Shown piece after piece: positions 1 through 6,689 of a stretch of 10,155 nt of DNA. The stretch lies in NCBI GenBank assembly GCA_045588325.1, contig JAZNEA010000054.1, positions 1 to 10,155 of the forward strand, in the 5' to 3' direction. Origin of the DNA: RGIG7378 sp045588325 (GTDB lineage: Bacteria; Bacillota; Clostridia; RGIG7378). The notes beneath the pieces are model-generated. The model worked only from the letters and a program-made list of their open reading frames with translations. It had not been told where the DNA came from and did no database searches. Within the stretch, counting starts at the first letter, position 1; each line of letters begins with the position of its first letter. The translations under genes and the position numbers were made by a program.

Positions 1-1
1 A

Positions 2-601
2 TACAGAGAACCTGTTTTGAAAAGGCGTCTGGCCTACTCCACTGTCAGCCAGATCTCCTACGCCCTAGTGGGTATTTTTATGTTAACCTCTACCGCCTTG
101 TCCGGAGCTCTCTTCCAGGTTATCCTACACGCAATCGTTAAGATTTGCCTCTTCCTGGCTGCGGGAGCTGTCATACACTCCACTGGTAAGACTCAGGTCG
201 ATGATCTAACCGGTATTGGCAAGGCAATGCCCATAACCATGTTGTGTTTTACACTGGCATCTCTGTCACTGATAGGCATCCCTCCCACAGGCGGATTCGT
301 GGCCAAGTTGCAGCTTTGCTACAGCGCCATGACGACTACTACCCTTGGCGCCTTTTCCTGGCTGATTCCTGTGGTTTTAATTGTCAGCGCCATTCTGACC
401 GCCGGATATCTATTGCCTGTCTCTATCAAGGCCTTTTTCCCTGGCAAGGACTATGTCTCTGGGGAGGACCAGCAGGGCAAGGACTCCAAAACCATGTGGA
501 TCCCCATGCTCATTCTGGTGATTCTGGCCTTTGTTCTGGGCATGATTTGCGAGCAACTGCAATCCGTTATCAACATAGCAGTGACGGATATTTTGAGGTG
601 A
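2..601 (+). CDS. Proton-conducting antiporter-like membrane subunit (MrpD/NuoM/NuoN type), 5' end missing
   Basis: C-terminal part (about 199 residues) of an integral membrane subunit that, in this superfamily, conducts H+ or Na+ across the cytoplasmic membrane. The frame is open from base 2, and the first residues align with the same region of the next gene (KRRLAYST in both), so the real start lies upstream. The TTG at 17 is internal, not a start. Visible hallmarks are the KRRLAYSTxxxxSY loop, the broken-helix segment ILHAIVKICLFLAAGAV with the conserved His and Lys of the proton path, and GIGKAMPIT followed by the SLIGIPPTGGFVAK segment. Several hydrophobic helices follow, then a short polar stretch (GKDYVSGEDQQGKDSK) and a last helix. 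It ends 4 bases before the next ATG, so the genes are surely co-transcribed. Family membership is firm. Which complex it serves (Mrp antiporter, membrane hydrogenase or other) cannot be told from this part. Confidence 0.88.
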   Translation, partial: YREPVLKRRLAYSTVSQISYALVGIFMLTSTALSGALFQVILHAIVKICLFLAAGAVIHSTGKTQVDDLTGIGKAMPITMLCFTLASLSLIGIPPTGGFVAKLQLCYSAMTTTTLGAFSWLIPVVLIVSAILTAGYLLPVSIKAFFPGKDYVSGEDQQGKDSKTMWIPMLILVILAFVLGMICEQLQSVINIAVTDILR

Positions 602-605
602 CGCC

Positions 606-2063
606 ATGGATTATATTATGATTATTTCAATACTCGTTCCCATCCTGGCTGGTTCCCTGATCTTCTTTAACAAGAAGATGAGTTTTTCGTGGATTCGGGC
701 CGTTTCACTGGCAGGCACAATCATTACATCTGTCCTGACATGGGTTCTGATCCTGCGCGCAGAGGGAACAACCCTGACGCTGGTGAATTTTACCGCCGAC
801 CTGGCCCTGACGCTCAGGCTGGACGGCTGCGGCAAACTGTTTGCCATGATTTCTGCAACTCTCTGGCCTGTTACAACCCTGTATTCCTTTGAGTATATGA
901 GGAACAACCGCTTTTTGCACATGTTCTATGGGTTCTTTGTGGCCACCTTTGGCGTGACGTTGGGTGTGGCTTTTGCAGACAACCTGATTACCATGTACCT
1001 GTTCTATGAGTTGCTGACCCTGACCACCATTCCTCTGGTACTGCACAACATGTCGGACGAAGCCAAGAGAGCAGCTCGTTACTACATGTATTTCTCCATT
1101 GGCGGCGCGGCGTTTGCCTTTATGAGCGTCATCTGCGTAACCGCATTGGGTGATAACTATGGACAATTTGTTCTGGGCGGTTCCATGCACATTGTGGCCA
1201 GCCAGTACCCTGTCCTCATGAGAGTCATGTACGTCCTGGCCTTTGCCGGATTTGGCGTCAAGGCCGCCCTGTTGCCCTGCTCCGCCTGGTTGCCCAGAGC
1301 CTCTGTGGCTCCCACTCCTGTAACTGCCCTGCTCCACGCCGTAGCTGTGGTCAAGGCAGGCGCATTTGCTGTAATCCGCATTACATATTATGGATATGGC
1401 ACCGAGTACTTAAGTGGCACCTGGGCTCAGCATTTGGTTCTGGCTCTAACTGCCGCCACTATTTTGTACGGCTCATGGCAGGCCGTCAGACAGCAGCACT
1501 TTAAGCGCCGTCTGGCATATTCTACTATTGCCAATATGAGCTACATCCTAATGGGAGTGGCCCTTATGACATCAGACGGCCTGATTGCCGCCTCTCTCCA
1601 CATGGTATTCCACTCTCTGATCAAGATTCTGGCATTCTTTGTGGCAGGAGCAGTGCAGCACCACGCACACTGCAACTACCTGAGAGAACTGGACGGAATG
1701 GGCAAGCGCATGCCTGTGTCCTGGGTTTGCTTTACAGTGGCCACCCTGGCGCTGGTTGGCGTCCCACCGTTTAACGGCTTTGTCAGCAAATGGTACCTGG
1801 GATTGGCCGGCATGACACAGGGCTCAACAACTGCCGTAATTTGTGTGGTTGTGCTTATGTTCTCCGCCTTTTTGACCATGATCTATATGTTCCAACCCGT
1901 AATCCGTGCCTGGTTCTATCCTGACTGCGACGCTGGCAGCAATGCCAAGGATCCCGGCCCTGCCATGATGGTTCCCATGGTTCTGCTGGCCGTGAGCCTG
2001 CTGGTTTCCGGACTATACAGCGGACAGATTATGGACATGATTTCTAAGCTTTTGGGGGTGTAG
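606..2063 (+). CDS. Proton-conducting antiporter-like membrane subunit (MrpD/NuoM family), complete
   Basis: A 485-residue polytopic membrane protein of the usual family length, expected to have about 14 helices. The charged residues that form the proton path in this superfamily are present: Glu135 in FYELLTLTTIP, Lys219 in GFGVKAALLP, Lys250 in AVVKAG, and His332/His336/Lys340 in HMVFHSLIKILAF. The signature WLPRASVAPTPVTALLHA follows the first Lys. The LVGVPPFNGFVSKW segment near residue 383 matches the LIGIPPTGGFVAK segment of the preceding gene. The ATG at 606 is supported by GAGGTG at 595-600 with a 5-base spacer that overlaps the end of the upstream gene. It is a diverged paralogue of its neighbours, so the cluster has several antiporter modules. 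By family knowledge it should take part in ion translocation driven by, or coupled to, a partner complex encoded upstream. MrpD is the closest type; NuoM or HyfF-like are alternatives. Confidence 0.9.
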   Translation: MDYIMIISILVPILAGSLIFFNKKMSFSWIRAVSLAGTIITSVLTWVLILRAEGTTLTLVNFTADLALTLRLDGCGKLFAMISATLWPVTTLYSFEYMRNNRFLHMFYGFFVATFGVTLGVAFADNLITMYLFYELLTLTTIPLVLHNMSDEAKRAARYYMYFSIGGAAFAFMSVICVTALGDNYGQFVLGGSMHIVASQYPVLMRVMYVLAFAGFGVKAALLPCSAWLPRASVAPTPVTALLHAVAVVKAGAFAVIRITYYGYGTEYLSGTWAQHLVLALTAATILYGSWQAVRQQHFKRRLAYSTIANMSYILMGVALMTSDGLIAASLHMVFHSLIKILAFFVAGAVQHHAHCNYLRELDGMGKRMPVSWVCFTVATLALVGVPPFNGFVSKWYLGLAGMTQGSTTAVICVVVLMFSAFLTMIYMFQPVIRAWFYPDCDAGSNAKDPGPAMMVPMVLLAVSLLVSGLYSGQIMDMISKLLGV

Positions 2064-2064
2064 C

Positions 2065-4095
2065 ATGCTAGGTATATTACTGGTTTTCGTAGCTTTACTG
2101 CCCATAGTGCTGGGCATTGTGGCCTATCCAGTAGGTCGCGCATCTGCCAAACGTGCTCACACATACACCATGTGCGCTCTGGCCTTTCAGTTTACCTTCA
2201 ACCTGGTAACCATCATCCTGTGCTACGGCAATATGATGGAATTTACCTTGCCTTGGTGGAACCTTACCTTTGTGATGGGTGGAGTCCACGGACTGGGTTT
2301 CCGTAGCCTGTACCTGTTAATCGTCACCGGCATGTGGCTGATTGCAGGACTATTCTCTCCCGAGTACTTCCATGGTGAAAACAACGCCCATAGGTATTAC
2401 TCTTTCATGCTGATTACTCTGGGCGGCATCTCCGGTCTGTTCATGGCCGGGGATCTGATAACCCTGTTCACATTCTTTGAGATAATGAGCCTGGCGTCCT
2501 ATGTTTTTGTGGCTCACAATGAGACCCCTGAGGCCCGCCGTGCCTCCGCCTCCTATCTGGCTGTAGGTATCATCGGTGGAATGGTTGCCTTTTATGGCAT
2601 CGTCACGTTGCATGCCCACCTGGGATCCCTCAACATATCCGAGCTGCTGACGCAAATTGCCACCGCCGATATGCCACGCAACAAGCTGTATTTGGCCGTG
2701 GGTTGTCTGCTGTTTGGCTTTGGCGCCAAGGCCGGCATGTTCCCTCTGCATTTTTGGTTGCCCAAATCCCACCCTGTGGCACCTGCCCCTGCCAGCGCGC
2801 TCCTATCCGGTGCACTGACCAAGGCTGGCATTGCCGGCATACTGATTGTCTGCTTCCGCATGGTACCCGGAGACACCACCATAGCATATGTAATATTGGC
2901 TTTGGGCGTTGTCACCATGGTGCTGGGTGCAGTTAAGGCACTGTTCTCCATAGACCTTAAGCAGGTTCTGGCCTGCTCATCCATGTCACAGATAGGTTTT
3001 GTGCTGCTGGGCATCGCCATGCAAATGCTGTTCGATTCAACAGCTGGTAGCGACCCTGTAGAGGCACTGGGCATCGGTGGCGCCGTCCTGCACATGACGA
3101 ACCACTCCATGTTCAAATTGGTTCTCTTTATTTGCGCAGGTATTATTTACAAGAATTGCCATACTCTCAACATAAACAAATTGCGCGGTTTTGGCCGCAA
3201 CAAGCCCTGGCTCATGTCCCTCTTCCTCGTCGGATCCCTGGGCATTACCGGTGTGCCAATGCTCTCCGGTTACGTGTCCAAATCCATGATTCACGAGGCA
3301 ATTGTGATGTACGGGCACCATTCTGGTATGGCTACGCTGTTTACTGCAGTAGAATGGGCATTCCTCATTTCGGGCGCAATGACTGTAGCGTATATGACTA
3401 AGCTGTTTGTTACAATTTTTGTAGAAAAGCCTGCAGAAAGTCACGATGTGGATGGCCAGGAGTATGCCAGCCTTGCCACCAGGATTGTGCTGTCCCTGCC
3501 TGCATTTGCCATTTTGGTCCTGGGCTCCTTCCCAAGATTAATGAACTCCCTGGCAACTGCAATAACTATGTCATCTCCCGTCTCCTACGGCATTCGACAG
3601 CTGGAGTATCCCCATTATTTCTCATGGGAATGTCTGTCCGGAGCAGTTATTTCCATATCCCTTGGAATTGCCATCTACCTATTGGTCGTCCGTGGCCTCC
3701 TCATGAAAAACGGCCAGCATGGCGACAAATGGCCCCGTTGGTTAGATTTGGAGGAATGCCTGTATAGGCCTATTATTCACCTTTTGCCACTGATTCTCGG
3801 CGCTGCGACAAAACTCCTGGCTAACCTGCCAGAGCTCATCATAAAGTTGCTATCTCCCTCAGAAAACAATAGCGAGTATAGCAAGCCCACCCGTTACCGC
3901 ATAGCGACCTTCCTTGGCAAGGTTCAGGACAAGTTGCATCCCCAGGAGGAATCCCATGTGCCTGCCGCTATTAAGGCTGCCGAGGACCTGTCCTGGAACA
4001 ACCGCGTAATAACCGACAGTTTCTCCTTTGCCCTGCTGATGGCCTGCCTGGGCGTTACCGTGATTCTGGTGTACGTGCTGTGGCTGGTAATTTGA
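2065..4095 (+). CDS. Large antiporter-like membrane subunit (NuoL/HyfB/MrpA-like) with C-terminal extension
   Basis: A 676-residue membrane protein, the last gene of the operon. The antiporter core spans about residues 75-450 and keeps the proton-path residues: Glu139 in FTFFEIMSLASYVF, Lys222 in GFGAKAGMFPLHFWLP, Lys253 in LTKAGIAG, and His343/His347/Lys351 in HMTNHSMFKLVLF. SLGITGVPMLSGYVSK near 391 is the typical later segment. Beyond the core lie about 220 further residues: hydrophobic helices near 475-490 and 523-545, an amphipathic stretch LEECLYRPIIHLLPLI near 562-577, a polar segment near 597-650, and a final helix at 653-676. This resembles the long C-terminus of HyfB/HycC and NuoL-like subunits more than MrpD. 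The ATG at 2065 lies one base after the previous stop, with GGGGGTG at 2054-2060 as ribosome binding site. The TGA stop is immediately followed by repeat sequence; no catalytic hydrogenase or dehydrogenase gene follows. Confidence 0.87.
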   Translation: MLGILLVFVALLPIVLGIVAYPVGRASAKRAHTYTMCALAFQFTFNLVTIILCYGNMMEFTLPWWNLTFVMGGVHGLGFRSLYLLIVTGMWLIAGLFSPEYFHGENNAHRYYSFMLITLGGISGLFMAGDLITLFTFFEIMSLASYVFVAHNETPEARRASASYLAVGIIGGMVAFYGIVTLHAHLGSLNISELLTQIATADMPRNKLYLAVGCLLFGFGAKAGMFPLHFWLPKSHPVAPAPASALLSGALTKAGIAGILIVCFRMVPGDTTIAYVILALGVVTMVLGAVKALFSIDLKQVLACSSMSQIGFVLLGIAMQMLFDSTAGSDPVEALGIGGAVLHMTNHSMFKLVLFICAGIIYKNCHTLNINKLRGFGRNKPWLMSLFLVGSLGITGVPMLSGYVSKSMIHEAIVMYGHHSGMATLFTAVEWAFLISGAMTVAYMTKLFVTIFVEKPAESHDVDGQEYASLATRIVLSLPAFAILVLGSFPRLMNSLATAITMSSPVSYGIRQLEYPHYFSWECLSGAVISISLGIAIYLLVVRGLLMKNGQHGDKWPRWLDLEECLYRPIIHLLPLILGAATKLLANLPELIIKLLSPSENNSEYSKPTRYRIATFLGKVQDKLHPQEESHVPAAIKAAEDLSWNNRVITDSFSFALLMACLGVTVILVYVLWLVI

Positions 4096-4191
4096 AAGTT
4101 CAGCTAATAGATAAGAGATAAGAGTGAAGAAAGTGGGTTAGTTAAGAGTTTGTTAACTTTTGACTATCCCGCTTTTTCTTAGCTGAACTTT
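4095..4191. repeat. 13-bp perfect inverted repeat (AAAGTTCAGCTAA / TTAGCTGAACTTT)
   Basis: Bases 4095-4107 are the exact reverse complement of 4179-4191, with 71 bases between. The left arm begins on the last base of the TGA stop of the antiporter gene. The right arm is followed by a pyrimidine-rich run (TTCTCTTTTCTCT), so the plus-strand transcript could fold here and perhaps end, although the loop is long for an intrinsic terminator. Inside it a weak A/T-only stem AGTTAA/TTAACT (4140-4145 and 4153-4158) is possible. The TTCAGCTAA core is the same word that starts the repeats at 9991 and 10130. Confidence 0.7.
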
Positions 4192-4327
4192 TCTCTTTTC
4201 TCTGAACTCTTAGCTACTCTCTTAACTTGCGAAGCTCCATTTGAGCTAAAAAGTGGATTAGCAAATAGCTAGTTAACGCCTGACGCATGGCTAACCAACT
4301 TGAAGAACTTTACAAATTTCGTTGAGA

Positions 4328-4344
4328 TAAGAACTAAGAGTGAA
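4328..4344 (+). repeat. Repeat-family copy TAAGAACTAAGAGTGAA
   Basis: This 17-base stretch is identical to 9997-10013 and to the same part of the copy at 10130-10155, more than 5.6 kb away. It continues as another heptad-like unit (AAATGAA) at 4345-4351. It marks this internal part of the intergenic region as the same repeat family as the one downstream of the lipoprotein gene. Confidence 0.7.
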
Positions 4345-4437
4345 AAATGAAAAACGCTGGTCACTAAGTAGTGTAAAATATTTTGTGTAAACCTCTTGGA
4401 TCAATGAAAAATCTTAGGGGTTTTCTAAAAATTGAGT

Positions 4438-4470
4438 GGGGCTGGATGGCAATTTTTGCTATTCAGCCCT
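4438..4470 (+). terminator. Strong hairpin, possible intrinsic terminator
   Basis: Bases 4438-4452 pair with 4456-4470 to give a 15-bp stem with a 3-base TTT loop. There are no mismatches; three of the pairs are G-T wobble when read on the plus strand. It is followed on the plus strand by the T-rich but interrupted tail TGTTGTATTGG. On the minus strand the nearest T-run is several bases away, and the wobbles would become A-C mismatches, so plus-strand RNA is favoured. It lies 343 bases after the antiporter operon and about 190 bases downstream of proC. Terminator is the simplest reading; a small structured RNA or processing site is the alternative. Confidence 0.45.
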
Positions 4471-4520
4471 TGTTGTATTGGTTCACCAGCTTATCACTAT
4501 CCAACTTTCTTCACTTTTTA

Positions 4521-4540
4521 ACTTTTAGTTCTTAACTGAA
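4521..4540 (-). repeat. Repeat-family copy (TTCAGTTAAGAACTAAAAGT on the minus strand)
   Basis: Read on the minus strand this 20-base stretch matches the first 20 bases of the repeat at 9991-10016, except for C to T in the sixth position and G to A at position 17. It is followed on the minus strand by AAAAAGTGAAGAAAG-like sequence, again the heptad type. It is one of the copies oriented with proC. Confidence 0.65.
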
Positions 4541-4606
4541 CCGAACCTGGGAGCAATAAAAAAGCGGGCTAGCTTGTAGTTTCCAACTCTTAACTAACCC
4601 ACTTTC

Positions 4607-4667
4607 TTCACTCTTCACTCTTAGTTATTAACTGCTCTTTTCACTTTTCACTCTTAACTTTTCACTT
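4607..4667 (-). repeat. Tandem RAGTKAA heptads at the 3' end of proC
   Basis: Read on the minus strand from 4667, four heptads follow in perfect register: AAGTGAA, AAGTTAA, GAGTGAA, AAGTGAA (down to 4640). After a break (AAGAGCAGTTAATAACTAA) come two more GAGTGAA units at 4620-4614 and 4613-4607. The TGA stop of proC at 4664-4662 lies within the first heptad. Because 7 is not a multiple of 3, the TGA/TAA inside each unit appears in all three frames, so such an array closes any reading frame entering it. Confidence 0.75.
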
Positions 4668-5432
4668 AGACGCGCTTCTCTCTATTGCCTCGATAACCGT
4701 CCCACGCATGCCGCCCTTTTCCAACGCATACACTCCCTTGATGGTTGCGCCACCTGGGCTGGTTACCTCATCCTTGAGCACTCCCGGGTGCTTGCCCGTG
4801 TCTATCGCCAGCTGTGCAGCTCCCAAAATCGTCTCTGCTGCATATGCCATGGCCTTTTCTCTCGGCAGACCGCAAGCCACCGCTCCATCAGCCAAAGCCT
4901 CCATGAACATGTACACATATGCAGGCCCACAACCTGTCAGGGCCATGCCGGCGTTCATCTGTGCCTCTGGCAGGGCGTCCACCTTGCCTGCCGCAGACAG
5001 CATTTCCAAAACCTGCTGCAACTTTTCGTCCTGCAGCATTCCCCCTGCACAATACAGAATGATTCCTTTGCCTACAGCCACAGGCGTGTTGGGCATAATT
5101 CTGAGAACCGCTGCCTTACCCGACAGGGCAGACAACTCTGCTACAGTTATGCCTGCTGCCATGGAGATTACCACCTGACCCTCTGTGAGAACCTGGCCGA
5201 TCTGCTCCAGAACCTGAGGAACCACCTTAGGCTTTACACCCAGGAAAATATAGTCACATTCCTTTGCAATCTCTGCGTTTGTTGACAGGTTGGCGCCTAG
5301 TTCACAGGCCAAATCCCTTGCCTTGGAGGAGCTTCCCCCGGACAAATAAATATCCTGATGGGCTACTTTTTTTGCCACGGCCTTTGCCAGGGCTCCGCCC
5401 ATATTTCCGCATCCGATAAATCCAACTTTCAT
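4662..5432 (-). CDS. proC: Pyrroline-5-carboxylate reductase
   Basis: A 256-residue cytosolic enzyme catalysing the last step of proline synthesis, reduction of 1-pyrroline-5-carboxylate with NAD(P)H. The N-terminal Rossmann fold starts MKVGFIGCGNMGGALA (GxGxMG dinucleotide motif, residues 7-12). Further family landmarks are FLGVKP near 63-68, RIMPNTPVAVG near 111-121 and the catalytic-domain segment ALTGCGPAYVYMFMEALADG. The P5CR signature is complete at about 216-238 (HPGVLKDEVTSPGGATIKG onward). The frame is open further upstream, but the extension lies inside proA and has no family similarity, so ATG at 5432 is chosen. It overlaps the proA stop by one base (TAATG). A weak site ACAGG at 5440-5444 precedes it, suggesting translational coupling. 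It is last in proB-proA-proC. The last Lys codon and TGA stop fall in a heptad repeat, so the final residues may have been altered by that repeat. Confidence 0.96.
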   Translation of the reverse strand: MKVGFIGCGNMGGALAKAVAKKVAHQDIYLSGGSSSKARDLACELGANLSTNAEIAKECDYIFLGVKPKVVPQVLEQIGQVLTEGQVVISMAAGITVAELSALSGKAAVLRIMPNTPVAVGKGIILYCAGGMLQDEKLQQVLEMLSAAGKVDALPEAQMNAGMALTGCGPAYVYMFMEALADGAVACGLPREKAMAYAAETILGAAQLAIDTGKHPGVLKDEVTSPGGATIKGVYALEKGGMRGTVIEAIERSASK

Positions 5433-6688
5433 TATCTTACCTGTCCCTCTCCGCGCACCACATATTTGTAGGTGTTGAGCTCCCTCAGACCCATGGGTCC
5501 TCGTGCGTGCATTTTCTGTGTGGAAATACCCATTTCGCATCCCAGGCCAAACTCGCCTCCGTCTGTAAAACGAGTGGATGCATTGACGTATACTGCCGCG
5601 CTATCCACCGCCATTACGAACTGCTGTGCCACCTGCTGATTGGCTGTGACGATGGCATCGCTGTGATGTGTGGAATGTCGGCCGATGTGTGCAATAGCCT
5701 CCTCTGGCCCATCCACCACCTTAAGTGCCATGGTGTAATCCAGAAATTCTGTGTCAAAATCTGCCTCGCCAGCCTCCTTTGTGGGGATTATGGCTCTGGC
5801 TGCCTGGTCTCCGCGGATTTCGACGGGTCTCAGTCCCTGCTGCTCCCTGGCCTTTACGAGCCTCTCATGTAGCATGGGCAAAAACTCTGCTGCAATTGCC
5901 TTGTCCACCAGGCAAACCTCCATGGCGTTACATACCGATGGTCTGCTGGTCTTGGCGTTTTCGATAATGTTGAGGGCCATATCCAGATCTGCCTCTCCGT
6001 GCACGTACACGTGGCAAATGCCTGTGCCTGTCTGAATGCAGGGTACGATGGCCTCCCTGACGCATGTAGAGATCAGTCCCGGGCCGCCGCGGGGGATCAA
6101 CAGATCCACATACTCTGTGGCCATCATGAGCTCCTTGGCTCCCTGGCGTGTGCGATCCTCTACCAGGCCGATTATCTCCTGGGGCAATCCCACCTCACGG
6201 AGCCCCTGTCTCAGAGCATCCACAATGGCCTTTGCCGACTGCCAGGCCTCCTTGCCACACCTGAGAATGCAACAATTGCCACTCATTATAGCCAGGGCTG
6301 CCGCATCGGATGTGACGTTGGGTCTGCTCTCGTATATTATGGCCAGCACTCCAAAGGGTACTGACATTTTGTTGATGGTGATGCCGTTGGGGCGAACTAC
6401 GGTGTCCATGATGGTGCCAACAGGGTCCGGCAACTGAGCCACCTGACGAATGCCCTCCGCCATGGCCTGGATGCGCTGTTCCGACAGATACAATCTGTCC
6501 AACATAACCTCGCCTATATACTGACGGGCCTCCTCCACGTCCCTGGCGTTGGCCTCCAAAATCTCCTCTGTGTTGTCATTCAAGGACTGAGCCATGGCAT
6601 TGAGGGCCTGCCTCTTTGCCTCTGTTGTCTGCATTGCTGCGATGCCCTTAACGGCAGCGGTGCTCTGCATAACCTCAAGTGTGGTCAT
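5432..6688 (-). CDS. proA: Glutamate-5-semialdehyde dehydrogenase (gamma-glutamyl phosphate reductase)
   Basis: A 418-residue cytosolic enzyme of the aldehyde dehydrogenase superfamily and of normal family length. It reduces gamma-glutamyl phosphate with NADPH to glutamate semialdehyde, the second step of proline synthesis. Seen in the sequence: PFGVLAIIYESRPNVTSDAAALAIMSGN near 111-138 (cofactor-binding region), LIPRGG near 197-202, the probable catalytic Cys253 in SRPSVCNAMEV, and a full ProA signature near 325-346 (VDGPEEAIAHIGRHSTHHSD). STRFTDGGEFGLGCEMGIST near 371-390 is also typical. The ATG at 6688 is preceded by AGGAAAGG at 6698-6705, spacer 9. It starts one base after the proB stop and overlaps the proC start by one base, so the three genes form one transcription unit. 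The substrate is the unstable product of ProB, and such adjacent genes often encode enzymes that channel it. Confidence 0.97.
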   Translation of the reverse strand: MTTLEVMQSTAAVKGIAAMQTTEAKRQALNAMAQSLNDNTEEILEANARDVEEARQYIGEVMLDRLYLSEQRIQAMAEGIRQVAQLPDPVGTIMDTVVRPNGITINKMSVPFGVLAIIYESRPNVTSDAAALAIMSGNCCILRCGKEAWQSAKAIVDALRQGLREVGLPQEIIGLVEDRTRQGAKELMMATEYVDLLIPRGGPGLISTCVREAIVPCIQTGTGICHVYVHGEADLDMALNIIENAKTSRPSVCNAMEVCLVDKAIAAEFLPMLHERLVKAREQQGLRPVEIRGDQAARAIIPTKEAGEADFDTEFLDYTMALKVVDGPEEAIAHIGRHSTHHSDAIVTANQQVAQQFVMAVDSAAVYVNASTRFTDGGEFGLGCEMGISTQKMHARGPMGLRELNTYKYVVRGEGQVR

Positions 6689-6689
6689 A

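Larger units (their letters stand above)
4120..4615. repeat. 31-bp perfect inverted repeat flanking 434 bases
   Basis: The left arm 4120-4150 and the right arm 4585-4615 are exact reverse complements over 31 bases. Each arm contains the core AGAAAGTGGGTTAGTTAAG. A shorter inverted pair sits just inside: CCCGCTTTTT at 4168-4177 and AAAAAGCGGG at 4559-4568. The arms belong to the heptad repeat family and read as the purine-rich strand in the direction of the gene on their own side. I found no transposase, no open reading frame and no convincing target-site duplication, so a mobile origin is possible but not shown. Confidence 0.75.
4096..4661. other. Gene-free convergent intergenic region rich in degenerate repeats
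   Basis: This 566-base stretch separates the plus-strand antiporter operon from the minus-strand pro operon. I see no plausible gene in it. It is clearly more AT-rich than its flanks and is made largely of variants of RAGTKAA (AGTGAAG, AGTTAAG, AGTGAAA) and of TTCAGYTAAGAACTAA. The purine-rich form is on the plus strand near the antiporter end and on the minus strand near the proC end, so the outer parts pair as an inverted repeat. The middle holds non-repeat sequence with one strong hairpin. The individual elements are listed separately. Confidence 0.8.

Noticed and set aside
17..601. TTG at 17 as the true start of the first gene
   Set aside because: The frame is open to the window edge and the protein lacks the N-terminal half of the family, so the gene is simply cut by the window.
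705..1337. 210-codon antisense frame under the second antiporter gene
   Set aside because: Shadow of the coding frame: very rich in Gly, Gln and His, no ribosome binding site, and the plus-strand protein has all family hallmarks.
2592..3116. Long antisense frame (174 codons) under the third antiporter gene
   Set aside because: It mirrors a strongly coding membrane-protein gene with conserved motifs, has no start signals, and its translation resembles no family.
4096..4661. Insertion sequence in the intergenic region
   Set aside because: There are inverted repeats but no transposase frame or remnant and no clear target-site duplication. Kept as a repeat rather than a mobile element.
5433..5540. 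N-terminal extension of proC by 36 residues
   Set aside because: The extension is the proA coding sequence in another frame. The Rossmann motif begins directly at the ATG at 5432, as in the family.
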